A stretch of DNA of 64,000 nt, from assembly GCF_051622035.1 (NCBI RefSeq), contig NC_135360.1:10654001-10718000 (forward strand), read 5' to 3'. Under the pieces are notes generated by a model, which was not told where the DNA came from, made no database searches, and saw only the letters and a list, made by a program, of their open reading frames with translations. This document shows positions 24,101-38,379 of the stretch, piece by piece; position 1 is the first letter of the stretch, and each line of letters begins with the position of its first letter. This DNA is from Arctopsyche grandis (Eukaryota > Arthropoda > Insecta > Trichoptera > Hydropsychidae). The position numbers and the translations under genes are program-made.

Positions 24101-24881
24101 AACAACGACTTCGACCATCGGCTCTACAAATCTGAAGCCGACGAGTCTCTCTTCCAAGTCTTCGGTGATGCATCCGGTGAAGATGACCATAGCGAAGAGT
24201 CAATGCGGAAAGAGTACCATACACAGTCCAAGAGCAAATCTTGCGAGAAACTACGGTCAAGCTTATCCTCACAGTGCAAGTCCTCTCAAAACATATGCAA
24301 GAAAAGCTCCGAATTCACTCAAATCAGCTTCGGTTCCGACACACTTGAAAAGTACTCTTCCGAACTTTGTCGACACTCCCACATCACATAGCAAAGATTT
24401 CGATTCTAATCTAAACTTGGTGGTCGAAGCACCCAGGAAAGTCGTCGCAAATATGAACAATTCACCTGCTAAACTCGTCAACGACATACCCAAGAAGAAA
24501 GTCATTCTACGAAAGAAACCGCTCAGAGTCGCCACTGTTGATGAAATAAAAGACATGAAGAATTGTAACATTTCGAATTCCGATAGCGAGAAGGACTCGA
24601 CGAATACGACTCTCACCAATATATCGGCAGACAGCTTAGAAAATATTCCGTGTAAAATGCCCACGCGAAGGACCAAATCTAAAAGTCCAGAGCCGATGCA
24701 TCACATTGCTGAAAACTTACAGAACGACGATGTGGAGGAAGGTATTGATTCTCAGGGCAGTAAGCTGTGCAAGATAAAAGCTTCGAGAAAGAAAGTCGCC
24801 ACATTCGTAAGCAATAATTTGAAGAAGGACGGAGTGAAGACGCGTAACTATTCCACCCCTCCTGCGGTGAAGAAGAAATGA
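21128..24881 (+). CDS. Cdc14: Dual-specificity protein phosphatase CDC14, 8 coding exons
   Basis: Phosphatase that removes phosphate from CDK-type Ser-Pro sites; family roles lie in mitotic exit, cytokinesis, DNA repair and cilia. Exons: 21128-21173, 21263-21525, 21603-21812, 21974-22131, 22220-22380, 23329-23467, 23543-23762, 23841-24881; every junction has GT/AG and consistent phase, giving 745 aa. The N-terminal DSPn-like domain ([15 protein letters not shown].., residues ~15-200) is followed by FLDGSAPSD (general-acid loop region). The active-site loop [11 protein letters not shown] places Cys278 and Arg284, matching the conserved CDC14 position; the exon 5/6 junction splits its Ala codon. 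[11 protein letters not shown] follows. The last exon, 346 codons, is a Ser/Thr/Lys/Asn-rich basic tail with no recognised domain, presumably regulatory and disordered. The start [15 protein letters not shown] follows an in-frame 5' UTR region; an AATAAA lies at 25301-25306. Confidence 0.96.
23007..23240. mobile_element. PIF/Harbinger-like MITE in Cdc14 intron 5
   Basis: 234 bp with ~20-bp terminal inverted repeats: GGGCGAAATCACACAGGGAA at the left and GGGCGAAATCACACAGGAAG as the reverse complement of the right end. It is flanked on both sides by TAA (23004-23006 and 23241-23243), a 3-bp target duplication typical of PIF/Harbinger elements. No coding capacity. Its interior (CTCCTACA.., GTTATCGAT, CCGAAAACA..CAGGG) recurs at 49585-49690. 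Confidence 0.85.
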
Positions 24882-27800
24882 CTATGATTTTCTTAGTCAA
24901 GATTTTTTCAGTCTATGATTGTCTTGCTTGATGACACTTTAAATCTTCAGAGAGTATGTTTCATTTAACCTACATATTACTACCTACATACGTATGTTGT
25001 AGAACAAAAACACAAATAATGTGTTATGTTGAAGTATCGTTTTGAATATATTTTTATAAACTTTCACATTCATTATGGGTCTTAATATTTATAAACGTTA
25101 CGCATGTAGAACATGTTGGAAAATCTCGCATGTGCTATATTTATAGTCAGTTCCTATAAAAATCTTTTTTTTTTTCACTACAATATTTCTGAAGAACATC
25201 AGTTCAATATTCCAGTCCAGTTTTCTTTGGTGCTTCCGATATATATATAAAAATTGCATGAAATATTTTTTATTCAATTTAAAAAAAATCTTCCTTTTAG
25301 AATAAATAGTACCGTTTTAATTACATTTTATACAAATGTATTATGATGCTATTTTGAAGTTTTATTTGATGTATTAACTACTTTTTATACAAATTTATAC
25401 ATTAATTACAAAAATTGTTATCGATATTCAAAATATGAATCTCATGTATTGTATATACAAGTTTTGCACTTATAAATTGTTTCATTTGTTGTGCGTTATT
25501 TTGTATGTGTATTGATATTTCTCAGTTTTGAAATATCATTGAACTTTTATCACAAACGTTCTATTTCATATATATTTTTTTATTTGTTCAACCTTTTTAG
25601 ACAGCGTATTTATATTCTGATGTATTCCAATTTTATTTATAATACTGTAACAACATTAAAATTTAACATATCGAATAATTGATATTAAAAAAAAATAATC
25701 ATACACGATGCTTTCGAGGATACACTTTTTGATTTTTACGCTTTTTTTCTTTAGCTACGTTTATAACTAATTTTAGAAATAGAATTAACGTTATTTGTTT
25801 TGTATTTTTTATGTTTTTAATTGTTGATCTATGCATTACATATACATTACATACATATATATTCCATACATATCATTTTATAATCTCACAAAAACCAGAT
25901 ACATTTCAAATCGTAAAGGAAATAATATTCTAATATGGACCAGCTAAGTTGTATTTTACTATAAAACTTTGCTCTTTTTTGTGTTTATTACACTTTTATA
26001 CATGAATTATATGAAAAGTTTTGAAAATATACCTGCTATAGATAATATATGGATTTGGAAGCTGAAAAATTCAATTTTCATAGTCTTTTCACTTTGTTGT
26101 AAATATATTAATAGTACAAAAGTAAATTGTTCATATTGTATGTTAAACGAACAATATACATAATTTATTTTTTTCATTAATATGCTTCAATGTAATTAAA
26201 TTAATAGTAATGGTTGCCTACTGCTACTCATTTCTACAGTACATAATGTTTTTATTACTTTATATCCATATGTGAAGCATAGTAGATGATTATGTTTAAT
26301 TGTTATTGATTGGCACTTTCAAACGAAACTAATACTGTGATTTTACCCATATTTATGCTCTTAAGAATATAAATTATACCGAAATTTTATTAACTTACCA
26401 AAAATGAGTAAGTACTTCGAAAATCATTTAAAATGTACTAAATCCTAGCTAGTTAACGAAGCTATTACTTTAAAATAATTGGTATGAATTCTTTTGAATG
26501 ACGCAGGTGCCATTTATTACTTAACGTATGCAAACTTGATCTAAATGAAGTATTGTTAATATTTATTTTTTAATATTAAATGATCCTTGCATATTTTACG
26601 TGAATGTGTTTATATGTGTACTATAGTTATGGAACTGCAGCAATATTCGTGATGGTTTTATTAAATTTAAATATTTTGTGATCTTACAGATAAATTTTGC
26701 CCATTTTTGTTCCTTACTTTGATAAAATTTGTTAATATTAATGTATTGTAAGTAAAGAGGTTTATATGATATGAGCTGTGATGAGGGAGTGGGATTGTAG
26801 TTGATTTGATCTACATGAAGCCGTTTTTCAAGTATTAAATTTAGCTTGTGTAAAAACAATGATAATATAAACAGCTTTAGTTAGATAGATGGTAATTGTA
26901 GATTGAATTTTGTAGCGTGATAATCTGATCTAGCATTTTGAACCTTTGATTATAAATTGGCGTCGCTCGTTGTTAACGTTTTCATGCTGCTTTTTTTATT
27001 TCTTTTTACATATTATAGATTAGTCGTAGCTTCTAAGGCTTTGAACAATGTACAGCTTTTTATGTGTTTAATAATATTTTGTATCTAAAACATATTATCG
27101 TTGCTATATTTGTGCAGTTGAGATGTTATAATTTTGTTAAATAAAAATTAATCTATTTCACAACACACTACGAGTTTTAATGTGTAATTTTGCTCCATAC
27201 CTCGTCGACCGATTTATAATTATTCGTAGGAAAGTGAAAGTATTCATTCAATCAAAAACATTTTGTTGAATCGATCTGCATGAATGTTTTACATGTAATC
27301 GGTCGGTTATTATAATAAAAGTGCGACTCTGGAATTGAATACCCCTCTACAATTGGCAACTGAAGTGTTTTCGTGAGAGAAATTGAGAAACTCGCCAGTT
27401 TCCCAGTCGCATTCAACTGAGAAACACGCGTCAGTTTAATTACAATAATATTTCTGAAAAAAATTAAAAATAAATCAATACAAACATTGTATTTCATTTT
27501 GAATCATACAGATATTTATTGCTCGTATCCGCCATATTTAAATAACGTGACAGTTTCGCGGTGTGATATTCAATCAATTGTTTTACAACAATAATATATT
27601 TTTGTTTGGACGATATTAATTGCGTTAAGTTTATTTTAAATTTGGCTCTTAGTGAAAGCGAATCGCAAACGAACCAATTGCGAATCGGTAAGTACCTATT
27701 CATCGAACGATTAATTTCAATTATATTTATTACTATCGATCACAACGTGTGATAAATCATGATTAGATACATGTATCGTAGCTCTTATAAAGCCGTTCAT

Positions 27801-30474
27801 TTGTTTTGAATTCAAAAATCGATGAAACTTCCAGAACATTCCCTACGTGTGGGGTTGCCAGTACATCGATATAATTTCCTCATCGTTTTCCTGCATTTTT
27901 CTCTTTTTTTTTCACAACTAGTCAACATAGCGCCATCTCTTTCTACAATACTAACGGAACGTTTCAAACATAGACGAAAGATAATTAATTTTATGTATTG
28001 TACATTTGTACTTCCTTTAAAAAAATATGCAAATATGTATGTATATATATGTATGTACGTATCGAACTTTTACTTGACATTGCTAGAACGTTCAGTTCGA
28101 TGCATTTATTAAATTCCGAGCTTTTAAGCGTGCAACGTCAAGACCCGTTGCACTAAATAAACTAGTTTACTCCCAGTTGCATGTATAAAAGTTAAATTCT
28201 GTTTGTGTGCAAGATTGTCCGTGACTCTGATTCTGGGCTTAGCTTGTTGCTATGTAAAATACATGTAAGGTATAATAACTAAGGTGATGGAAATGTTGAA
28301 GTATGTATGTACTAGTATAGCTTGAACTTGTTTCTACTATGAATCATATATACTTATGTATATTCTCTATTCATACGATATTATTTGATGAATGTGTCTA
28401 CGTTTTGTATATTGAAGGCTAAATTGAACGTAATTGTTATAAGGGCAAGGGATAATTGGAAGTTTTTCAGATAGTTCAAAATTCATAATATGTACATACA
28501 TACATACATACATACATACAAACGTACATATAATAAATTCACTTTAAATTTCCATCTTATTAGTTGAGAGTTCAATATGAAATTACGGTAATTGGATCAT
28601 TAGTCACATTGCGATCGTCCAAAAGACAATTTTTGCCATGAAAATCGCGAATACGGAATATTTCGAGTTCTCGTTAGTATGATATTATAGTTATCGTTAA
28701 TATTATGGACTTTTCGGCTGCTAGATGTTCCGTTATAGAGATTTTAGTGACATTTGGGCGAGCTCTTTGTGACCAATAATCACCGAACCGAAATTACTGT
28801 CTTTCTAGTAGATCAAAATTTTAAATATTTTAACACAAAAACATGTTATGTATATGAAAAATTTAGTCTTGCTCAATTTGGATTTTTTCAATGACTCCAC
28901 AACCCTAGTTAAAAAAATCAGTCAAAGTCTCGAGGTCACAAAACTTCATCTATTTGTGACTACGTACAAAATAGATAAGTAAAAAACGAGTGGCAATTCT
29001 ACATAGTTTATGTATCGTCAGAATTTGCATTCTGTATTATTAACTATTTCATATAAATTCTTATCAAATTTACGCCATATTTTCAAATCGGTTGTTTGAT
29101 CGCAAACATGGCTTCGATATTTACATATTCATAAAAAATAATAGATGCCTTCATAATATTTGCACAATTGAATCGGATTCCAATAATAAGCGATTATTCC
29201 ATTCTACGATTACGCAAATTGTCTGTTGAAAACCAGTTAAAGATCTTTCCGGTTGAAAACTGCAAAATAGATGCAATTAAGTAAATTTGATATCTAAATT
29301 AAGCTACTTGATCTACTATTGATCGAATTAATGTTTCAGATCACTTGATCAAATATGTACTACGAAGTTATTTCACATTGGATATTTTCGCACACGTGAA
29401 GTACAGCTGAAATATCATATGTAATATGTATGTAGGTTATGGTCGACTATCTAAATTGGCAAATGCTGAAAATTTACTATACGTATCAATATCAATGACA
29501 TGCGTAAATGTACATATATCATAATCATTTTTAATTGATATCCATCTGTATAGTCCGATCTTATACTGTGTTAAATATCTAACAAAAAGGTAGACTGTAT
29601 ATTTGATTACAGCTTTATTGATAACTAACATAAAAATTCAAAGCATGTTCATACCAGTAATGTAATTTTATAGCCCTTCATTATTTCACAAGTGCTATTT
29701 GTATAGTATTAAAGTGGAATTACTTCTTTATTTGTTTAAAGCACACTTATCGAATTAAAACGACAATCAACCGGTAAGAATTACTGCAGTTGTCATTTAA
29801 GCGCTTAAACAGCATGTCACTCTCACATTTTCCCGCTTAAATGGAATTTATATCGTATTTTATTGCGGAACATTAGCGAGGAAATATCCATTTCGTTGAA
29901 ATATCTATTTCTCGAAGATCTTCAGTCAGTATCCGGGCGCGATCTGGGGTGGCTGGTCACTTTGGTAGATATGTTTTATCTGTTGATTACTTGATTTTTC
30001 GATGATTTCGTCTTTGTGATTCTCGGATTGATTGGAATATATGTATTTCGAAATATTTTCATAATAGATTCGAAATACTTTCACAGCTGCATAATAATTT
30101 ACGCTCGTAGTGTAAACGGTTCGACCGAGTTCCAATAATAATTTATGTTATTACACGTTTCTAACAAAAGTGCACGTTTTAATAACTTCATACGACTTTT
30201 GTAACAATAAAACACGGCAATTTATTGCATTAAAAAAAGCATTATGTATATTGTATGCTACCTTTGATCTGATAAGCATGCAAGTACTTATGTATAAAGT
30301 GATTATTTTCTAAGCATATTTCGATACTCGATGTACATATGCATGTAGCTATGCAAAATTATTTGACCATATATACATACGTCATATTTTGAATCACATA
30401 TAACTTCATGAATCTTTTGTGTCCGATGACAAAATATATAGATACATATTATTACTGAATAACAGTAGGTATAA
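24882..30474. other. Cdc14 3' flank and non-coding interval
   Basis: This begins with the probable Cdc14 3' UTR (AATAAA at 25301). The rest is AT-rich with TACATA/TATGTA microsatellite patches, including a (CATA)n run at about 28494-28520. One stray foldback arm lies at 28718-28790 (AGATGTTCCGTTATAGAGAT, ATTTTAGTGAC), related to the element at 13.2 kb. Its outer end (GACCAATAATCACCGAACC) resembles the sequence beside the 17.87-kb foldback. No other gene seen. Confidence 0.45.
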
Positions 30475-30776
30475 CAGGGCCGTTCTGTTATGTACGCGGT
30501 GGAACGGCGTTCCGGCACCTTTATTCACGCTAAATATTTTTAATGTTTAAAAACAATTAGACGAAACAATGCTCGATCATACATAATGACAATCTATATG
30601 TATGTAATCGTCAAAATGATAAAATATGATGTTATGAACCGGATGAAATATGGATGGATTCGAAATATTGGCGTTGTTAATGGCGTGGCTTAGGAAAAGT
30701 TGCTTTTAATTTTATTTGAATATAATTGTCTTGACGAGAAGTGAGTTCCAGCACCTTTTTTATTGAAAATGCCCTG
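30475..30776 (+). mobile_element. Possible non-autonomous hAT-like element
   Basis: 302 bp starting CAGGGCCGTTCTGTT and ending GAAAATGCCCTG, so the outer six bases CAGGGC/GCCCTG are inverted repeats of the hAT type. Subterminal GGAACGGCGTTCCGGCACCT at one side is echoed by GAGTTCCAGCACCTTTTTTA at the other. Flanks AGGTATAA and GTTATACA only weakly resemble an 8-bp duplication, so the boundaries are tentative. Confidence 0.45.
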
Positions 30777-31383
30777 GTTATACATACATATATGCAAAAT
30801 ATTACTTATATACTGGTGCTGTATCTTTTTTGCAGAACTACATACGTTCACTTCATTATATGTATGTATGTAGATATAATTTTTGTTTCCGTGACTACAA
30901 ACCTAATTTTAATATAATTATAGCATGTCTAGTATCTATGCTAAATTATTTTTTATGATAATCGTGGACACTTTTATAATGATTTAAATAAACCTGTAAT
31001 TTTTTAAGTCACTGTCTGGCAAAACTTTTTTTATTATAGAATATTTTTATTTCGTGATCGATTCGGATAAGAATACAATCATTTTTCATAGGAGTATTTT
31101 GGAAATAAAATAATTAGTTTCACCAAAAAATTAGCATACATGTATAATTAATTTTTGATCATTTATTATGTACTATTTATTAGTTTTTGTTCATTTAGTC
31201 TGTACTATTTATTAGTTTTTGTTCATTTGTTTATTTACTTACTACGTTATAATTTTACACTTAAACAAAAGAACACGATTTATGATTTAAAATATATGTA
31301 TTTAAAATATACAAAAAGCTTTTGTTTTGGTTTCAATTATTCGATTTAAAATTAAGATGCTTTTCATTTGTTTTTTTTTGTAA

Positions 31384-31812
<429 letters not shown>

Positions 31813-32617
31813 AATCAGCAAAAAATAGAGGTACATATGCGAATAAAAAAATGGATGACATATTGAATTAGTTAATAAATATGTATATTTACATACAAAG
31901 TATTAGTTAATCTATGAATCTGTAGGGCAATTCATAATAATATATATATTATACATACGTACATATATACATTCACAAGTCTAATATATATGCAACAAAT
32001 GCACGTGTTTCATCACTATAGGATTTAGTTTACGTTTAAACTGTCCCGATTTGATGCAATCTGTTGTGCAATTAGTGCAACGATCGGTATTTTCGTATAT
32101 ATGGAAACCTTAGCCTCTATAGATTAGCTACTATCTGAATGACCCAATATTTTCAGATGTTTATCAATCGACAACAATTATATTTATTATTTTGAGCCCC
32201 GACTTTAATATTTTATACTATATAAATATCTATTCAAAAAATACGAACGGGTTTCAATGGTTGACGCGATTTCGATGCAACTGTTCAAGAGTTTCACTTT
32301 CACTCAATTTCACGTGCAATTTGAGTTGCACAGGACCTGATGCGATTTCGTAATTATTTTCAGCGTTACAACTTTCATGCTTTTATTTATATTGTTTACT
32401 TTAATTTCACCGTATGAGGAAGTGAAGTAGCAACTTTCGTATCAGATATGACCTGAAGATTAAATGCTAACATCGCATTTTCACCAATCACAAATATTTA
32501 TGTACCATATCCCCTCACATTTGCGTGATATTCTGTAATTTTAACCAATTTATTATTTCACAGGTTTTGAAACGAAATGAGACGGTAAAAAACCAAAAAA
32601 ATCACATCGTTTGAGAG
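31813..32617. promoter_or_regulatory. Upstream region of the sugar transporter gene
   Basis: AT-rich sequence between the (TA)n tract and the transporter start codon at 32618. An acceptor-like TTATTTCACAG at 32552-32563 suggests that the 5' UTR is spliced and that the first untranslated exon lies further upstream. No core promoter motif was identified with confidence. Confidence 0.35.
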
Positions 32618-34655
32618 ATGACCAATGAAAAGAAAACGGTTGATTCGGGCTCTGGTGATGATTCCGATTCGTTGGAACAAAAGCAAGACAGAGCGGCTGC
32701 CATCTTAGAAAATTTAAAAGATGGTAATCTAAAGAAGAACTTGTCTCTAGTATTCAACATTACGACATCAGTTGACGGTTTGTCGACGAAGGAAACACCC
32801 TTGATCGAGAGCAACACCACCAGTCAGAGATTTTCACCGCTATGTCGACAGGTAATTTTATTTAACAATCAAATTTAAAACATCATAGTAAAAAACTACA
32901 AATAAATGGATTTTTAGAGTATGGCAGCGATGGGCTCCATATTGGCCACACTATCTGCTGGGATGACCAGTGGGTATTCATCAACGTTGCTGCCTCAGTT
33001 GAATCAAACTGATAGTTCCATTCCTATGTCGCAAGAGATATCTTCGTGGATTGGTTCGTATATACATACATACTTTCTTGTACTAGGCTAGACTATGAAG
33101 CCATAAATTATCACGTGTTAACAAATAAATGTGTTAAAACACTACTATATATCTTGCTGCATGTCGCATTGCAAATATAATAAATAGCGTACGTGCTTAA
33201 ATAAAAGTAATCACCTTTCTTCATACTTAACTATCCACGATCATTAAAATATTGAGATATCTGCATATACAAGTGTATAATAGGATCTAATATTATATGG
33301 ATCTAATATTAATTATATCCAAGCATTTTGAGTTTTACTACGATTTTCAAAGTTTTCCGTTTCTTCTAGCTTCTGTGGCAGCTCTTCCTATGTTTGCCGG
33401 ATGTATAATATCTGGCTTCATGATGGAGTCTCTAGGTCGCCGGATGACCCACTTGGTTCTTGCTATCCCCTTCATTTTGGGATGGGTACTGATCTCAACG
33501 ACGTACAACCTACCTCAGTTGCTGATAGGAAGATTCCTCACCGGTCTCTGTGTGGGGCTCTTGGGACCAGCCGGTTCAATCTACATAGGGGAAATAAGCG
33601 ATCCTAAATACAGAGGATTTTTACTAGCGGGAATATCACTAGCAATATCGATGGGACTTTTAATAGTTCACGTCATCGGAACTTACATCAATTGGCACTT
33701 GACGGCTGGAATATCAGCGTTGGTGCCTTTCTTCAGTTTCGTCTTCATGTCCTTCGTGCCGGAGAGTCCCAGCTGGTTGGCGTCCAAAGGACAAACTGAA
33801 AAGGCTGTCAAAGCTTTCAAATGGTTGAGAGGTTGTGATGAACAATCGATGAAAGAGCTTAATGCGCTTTTGGAGAAACAAGCAATAGCTTTAGCTGAAG
33901 CTAACTTACAACCGAAGATCCCAATGTTTAGCAAGCAAAAGTTGATCAATTTGAAAGAGACATTCAAACGACCGGAGTTTATAAAACCTCTGCTTATAAT
34001 GATTGCATTCTTCGTCACTCTACAACTGTCTGGAGTCAATGCAGTCGCTTTTTACTCAGTGCATATAATGCAATCTACTCTAGGTTCTGGAATCGATGAG
34101 TACATGGCTATGCTGATCATAGATAGCGTGAGACTATTGTCTTCACTAGCTGCTTGCATATTGTTAAGAGTTGTTGGAAGAAGACCTCTGGCATTGATCA
34201 GCGGAGTTTTCACTGTGATATCACTATTCGGTATTGCAACATTCAGATACGTTGGTTCGCACCAAGGTCTGTCTCTGAACGATTACTCGTGGGTGCCTCT
34301 GGTATTTTTGATCGGCTATATCGTAGCGACTTCAATTGGCCTCACCCCCCTGCCCTGGGTCATGACTGGTGAAGTTTTCCCTGCTGATCTTAGAGGTATA
34401 GGTTCGGGGATATGTACCAGCATGTGCTTCATAGCCTTCTTCGGTGTGGTGAAGATGGCGCCGGCTATGTTTACTGAATTGGGAGCTGAAGGAACCTTCT
34501 TGTCTTACGGAATCGTTGCTTTGCTAGGCACGTGTACCATTTATTTCTTCCTTCCTGAAACAAAGGGAAGGACACTTCAAGACATCGAAGAGGACTTTAG
34601 AACAGGTAAAAAGACAGAGAAGCGAGAGCCTGAAAGTAGTCAAAGTAGAATGTAG
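32618..34655 (+). CDS. MFS sugar transporter, facilitated trehalose transporter Tret1-like
   Basis: Plasma-membrane facilitative sugar carrier of the major facilitator superfamily (SLC2/Tret1-like group abundant in insects). Exons 32618-32851, 32918-33053, 33370-34655 join in phase to 551 aa. Residues 1-78 are a hydrophilic, acidic/basic cytoplasmic extension; helices start in exon 2 (MGSILATLSAGMTSGYSSTLLPQL). Family signatures are MMESLGRRMTH after helix 2 and GRFLTGLCVGLLGPAGSIYIGEISDPKYRG (sugar-transport signature 2). PESPSWLASKGQ comes before the central loop (about residue 255). VVGRRPLALISG, PLPWVMTGEVFPADLRG and PETKGRTLQDIEEDF follow at the C-terminal end. The 12-helix pattern appears complete. 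The substrate cannot be told from sequence; trehalose is only the family label. AATAAA signals lie near 34870 and 34902. Confidence 0.93.
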
Positions 34656-36367
34656 AACAATATTCGATTCGAAATAGGTTGCATGTGTAATATATGTATG
34701 TGATGTCTATCTCAAAACCATAATGTAAGTTGCCATTGTACATTAATATGTCTTTTATAATATGCTCGTAAATATTTTATGTAACTATTAAGAATTATTT
34801 TAAACCCAAAGCGTATTATATTCTCTTGCCAAGAAGTCGTAAAATGCCATTTGGTATCTAACGTATTAAAATAAAATATTTAAGTTTAATTTTATTTATA
34901 CAATAAAAAAATATGTTTTATTATTAAATGCATGTTATTTATTTTTTATCTCGATTTCCAAGTGTATACATATATTGTGATATAAAATGTGTCTATTTAA
35001 TAATCGTTTATAAATAAATATTTTTATAGAAAAATAATTATTAGCAGTCTGTGATTAATGTTCATGTTTTAGATATTATTCTATACTGTATCAAAAACAA
35101 ATGAGTTTTTTTTTCAATATAATAAAATATTTTCTTAAAAAAAAGGAAAACAAAAGAATTTTTAATCTAAATAAATATATTCATATACAAAATGACTTTC
35201 CTTGAGAGATTTCGTTCGTAAATGTTTACATTCCTTATCACGAAAATTTCGCATTGAAAATTTATATTTTGGCGGAGTAAAATTTCTTTTACAAACTACA
35301 CTACAGTATACAATACACATAACATTCGTCGTAGTGATTTAAATGTCTCAAACAAACAATATATTTGAAAATTAGCGTACGACAACTAATGTGGCTATTT
35401 GTGCTGAAAAATCTGAAAATAAACCTGCTCGGAAGCCTGTTTCCTGTTTTGAAACCACGAATGCGCACTACAACGAGAAGATTCACACAAAAATCGGACG
35501 ATCGCGATTTTGTTATGGCACAAGGATGTTGTGATTGTTTGACGCAAGTGTCAATTGCCATTTGACATCTTATTGACGTACGTGTTCTTCGACCCAGCCC
35601 TCAAAACGAATTGATCACGAGCTTTTCAATTGGCGTAGTGGCTTGACACACCCATTTGCGATCCAAATTAACACAGCTTCTAAGAATTTTATTAATTTGC
35701 AACAACAATTACTTTTAATTAGTCTAGGAAGAACTGACCTTGTATTTTCGTTACACTTGATGTGAATATATTTTAGTTTTCTATGCGAAGAATATCATAG
35801 CCCATAGTATAATACATATATTAGTATACGAACGATGTACTGAATTTTGAAACGCTTCCATTTAATTGTCCGAAAGTTTTGGCTCCATGTTGCAATGCAG
35901 CACTTTCAATCGCATATATAATATGTGACTTGCCCTTAGTATTCATGACTAAAACTTCTTGTCTCATGGACGTCCAATGTTTCATTAGTTGAATTAGGTC
36001 AAGTGAATGTCGTTTGTATAAAACATAAAATTGGCTTGATTGATTAAGCCGATTCGATATTTTCATAGTTGCAATGAAAATGTATTGTTCATCATCAAAA
36101 ATGTTACATTTTTTAACTTGAACTTTACATTCATATTACTTTTTAATGAGAGATTGATTGTTACTGCAAATTTAATTGAAAATAAATAGGCGAAACGTAA
36201 TAATTGAAGGCGTGACCATATATGTATGTAGTTCGTCGACCATTGTGACATATAAGAATGTAGAAGAAAAGATTATATAGGAAATTACATACATATGAAC
36301 GTTAAAGATCCATCATTGTATCAACAAAACTATATACATATGGATGCACAAGTATATTTAAATATAT
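34656..36367. other. Transporter 3' UTR and non-coding interval
   Basis: Starts with the transporter 3' UTR and its polyadenylation signals, then AT-rich sequence. A slightly GC-richer patch at 35370-35600 has short open frames on both strands that match no family I recognise. I do not call a gene there. Confidence 0.4.
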
Positions 36368-36766
36368 TGATGCGTAGGGGTGGGTGGAGGATTCAAGTAA
36401 AAGGTCAACAGTCGTCTCACAGCATTTAATGATGATTAAGGAGATACACGCAGTGGCAGTGCTCTGTCCAGAATGACCTGATATCGCCTACGTACCGCCT
36501 TATAAAGGGTAGATCTCTCAGGACGTCTAATCTGTTTACCTATTGTATAGTCACGTATTCGGATATGTATTCCCACGACATTGGGTCTCCCCGTACCGAT
36601 TCTGAGAAAGGACTAATAACGGTCATTGTTTAGCCTAAATGCACTTAGAGTCCAGATATAATCCTGGAAGTAAGTGCAAGCACTTAGTTAATCCGTTAAC
36701 AGATAACCCTTGAACGGTCACATAGTCTCTGGGATTCTATTCGCTTAATCCGCGGCGTACGTAACA
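36368..36766 (+). mobile_element. Solo LTR, family A, copy 1
   Basis: 399 bp beginning TGATGCGTAGGGGTGGG and ending TACGTAACA, flanked by ATAT on both sides (36364-36367 and 36767-36770). A TATA-like TTATAAAGGG lies inside (36508-36517). The first ~120 bp match the element at 59316-59643 (TGTTGCGTAGGGGTGGG, CTCACAGCATTTA, CCAGAAT..CTGAT). No internal retroviral-type coding sequence adjoins it, so it is a recombination-derived solo LTR, probably of a Ty3-type element judging from the 4-bp duplication. Confidence 0.78.
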
Positions 36767-38343
36767 ATATAATTAAGATTCCTTCTCTTACAGATTCTGT
36801 GTTTCCATTTAATATTGTTTGTTCATTTTAAATGTGTTCATATACATACATACATAATACACGCATATCAACTAGGAATGTTAAATAACAAATTGTTAAC
36901 GTATGTATGTCTTAATTCCCATTGCGTTAATTACTGATAAATTCTATAGAATCGTTACATTTAAAAGGAAAAAAAGCAACAAACATGTTTTCCAAACAGA
37001 ACGACTCAACAGCAATTAAAATCTTTGCTTGAGGTCGAATCGTTTCAATTAGAACTTAATATGCGATAACCCTATCCAAGAATCGTGACATGTTTTATTG
37101 CATGCAGAATTTAAACTTTATCAAAATACACATTGCGATATATATTTCAAAGCGTATTTGTAATTTTTGACAAGTTCAACTATTACATACATATGAATAC
37201 TCATTATTAAACAGAATCGCCACGTGACGCACTTATGTATAGTATGTATTCAGATAACAACAAATTCATGCAAACATAAATTATGTTGAATGTTTTTCAT
37301 TTTGCTCTTGTCTATCTACTCTTATCTGTTTTTTGTCTATGAAAAGTGATAGAGATCCACAATTTCAGACGCTTTTTCCATTTGATAAATGAAACGCGTC
37401 TTACATATAGTTGATAAATCATCACATGAAGTATTTGTTAAATCTTATCTACTACCTGCATATGTATATGTACATATGTATGAATAAGTTAAGCGAATAC
37501 CAAATATTTGGAAAAATTCAATAACATATGATTAAAATATTAAAGTTTCAAGGAAAAGTTTTTTTTTTATATTTATAAAAAAGTTTCTAGATACAAAAAC
37601 ATACTTTTATTTTATGACGGTTGGAGTCCTCTATATGAAAAGTATTAAAACTTGATTGAAGTGATGGGTTGACATGTTTCTATTTATCTATAGATTTATC
37701 AAAAATTGACATATTAAATCATGTCAAGTATTAGTCGAATTTAAAATTTCAAAATGTTTTTCTTGATTTCTCATACACATACATACATATATGCACAGAG
37801 GTGTCACCCAAATTTTGGAACAACCGGTTCCCAAATTTTTTTCAACATACATATATGTACATACATATGTATGTATATATATTTCGAAAAAATGTCTTTT
37901 CTCTTTAAATTATTTGTAATCATCGACAACAATTTTCAAGATTTGTATAATTTTTGACAAAAATTATATGAATTTTTAGATTTCTAACGGGTTTCCGGAA
38001 ACCCATGGAAACCACTAGGGTGACACCACTGAATTATGCTTAATTTAAAGTAAAATATCATTATGTCTTAGTGTTCTGATTGATTTTTCGTGTTGTTGTC
38101 AGGAACCTAATGGAATATTTGCCTCCATTTCTCTCGATACTGGGTTGTACATATGTAGGAGTTCTAAAAATTCGAATATATTCGAACATCTAATATAGCT
38201 TTAAATTATTTATTTGTAGTATTAAGAGGGTCGAGATATTAATAAAATTTTAAGAGAATCATAATCTGGAACATCAAATATAAATAAATGTGAAAATAAG
38301 TTCGTATAAAAAGTATGCAAATATTCGGATTTGGAACCCCTAG
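36767..38343. other. Non-coding AT-rich interval
   Basis: No exon or transposon terminus recognised. Contains several TACATACATA microsatellite patches (36841-36855, 37190-37200, 37450-37480, 37848-37880). Confidence 0.4.
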
Positions 38344-38379
38344 TTGTATGAAATGCAGTCTTTTCTGATATATTTTAAT

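Noticed and set aside
33297-33369. ATG at 33297 as the transporter start
   Set aside because: These codons are intron sequence running up to the acceptor CTTCTAG. The upstream exons 32618-32851 and 32918-33053 join in phase and supply the missing first helix.
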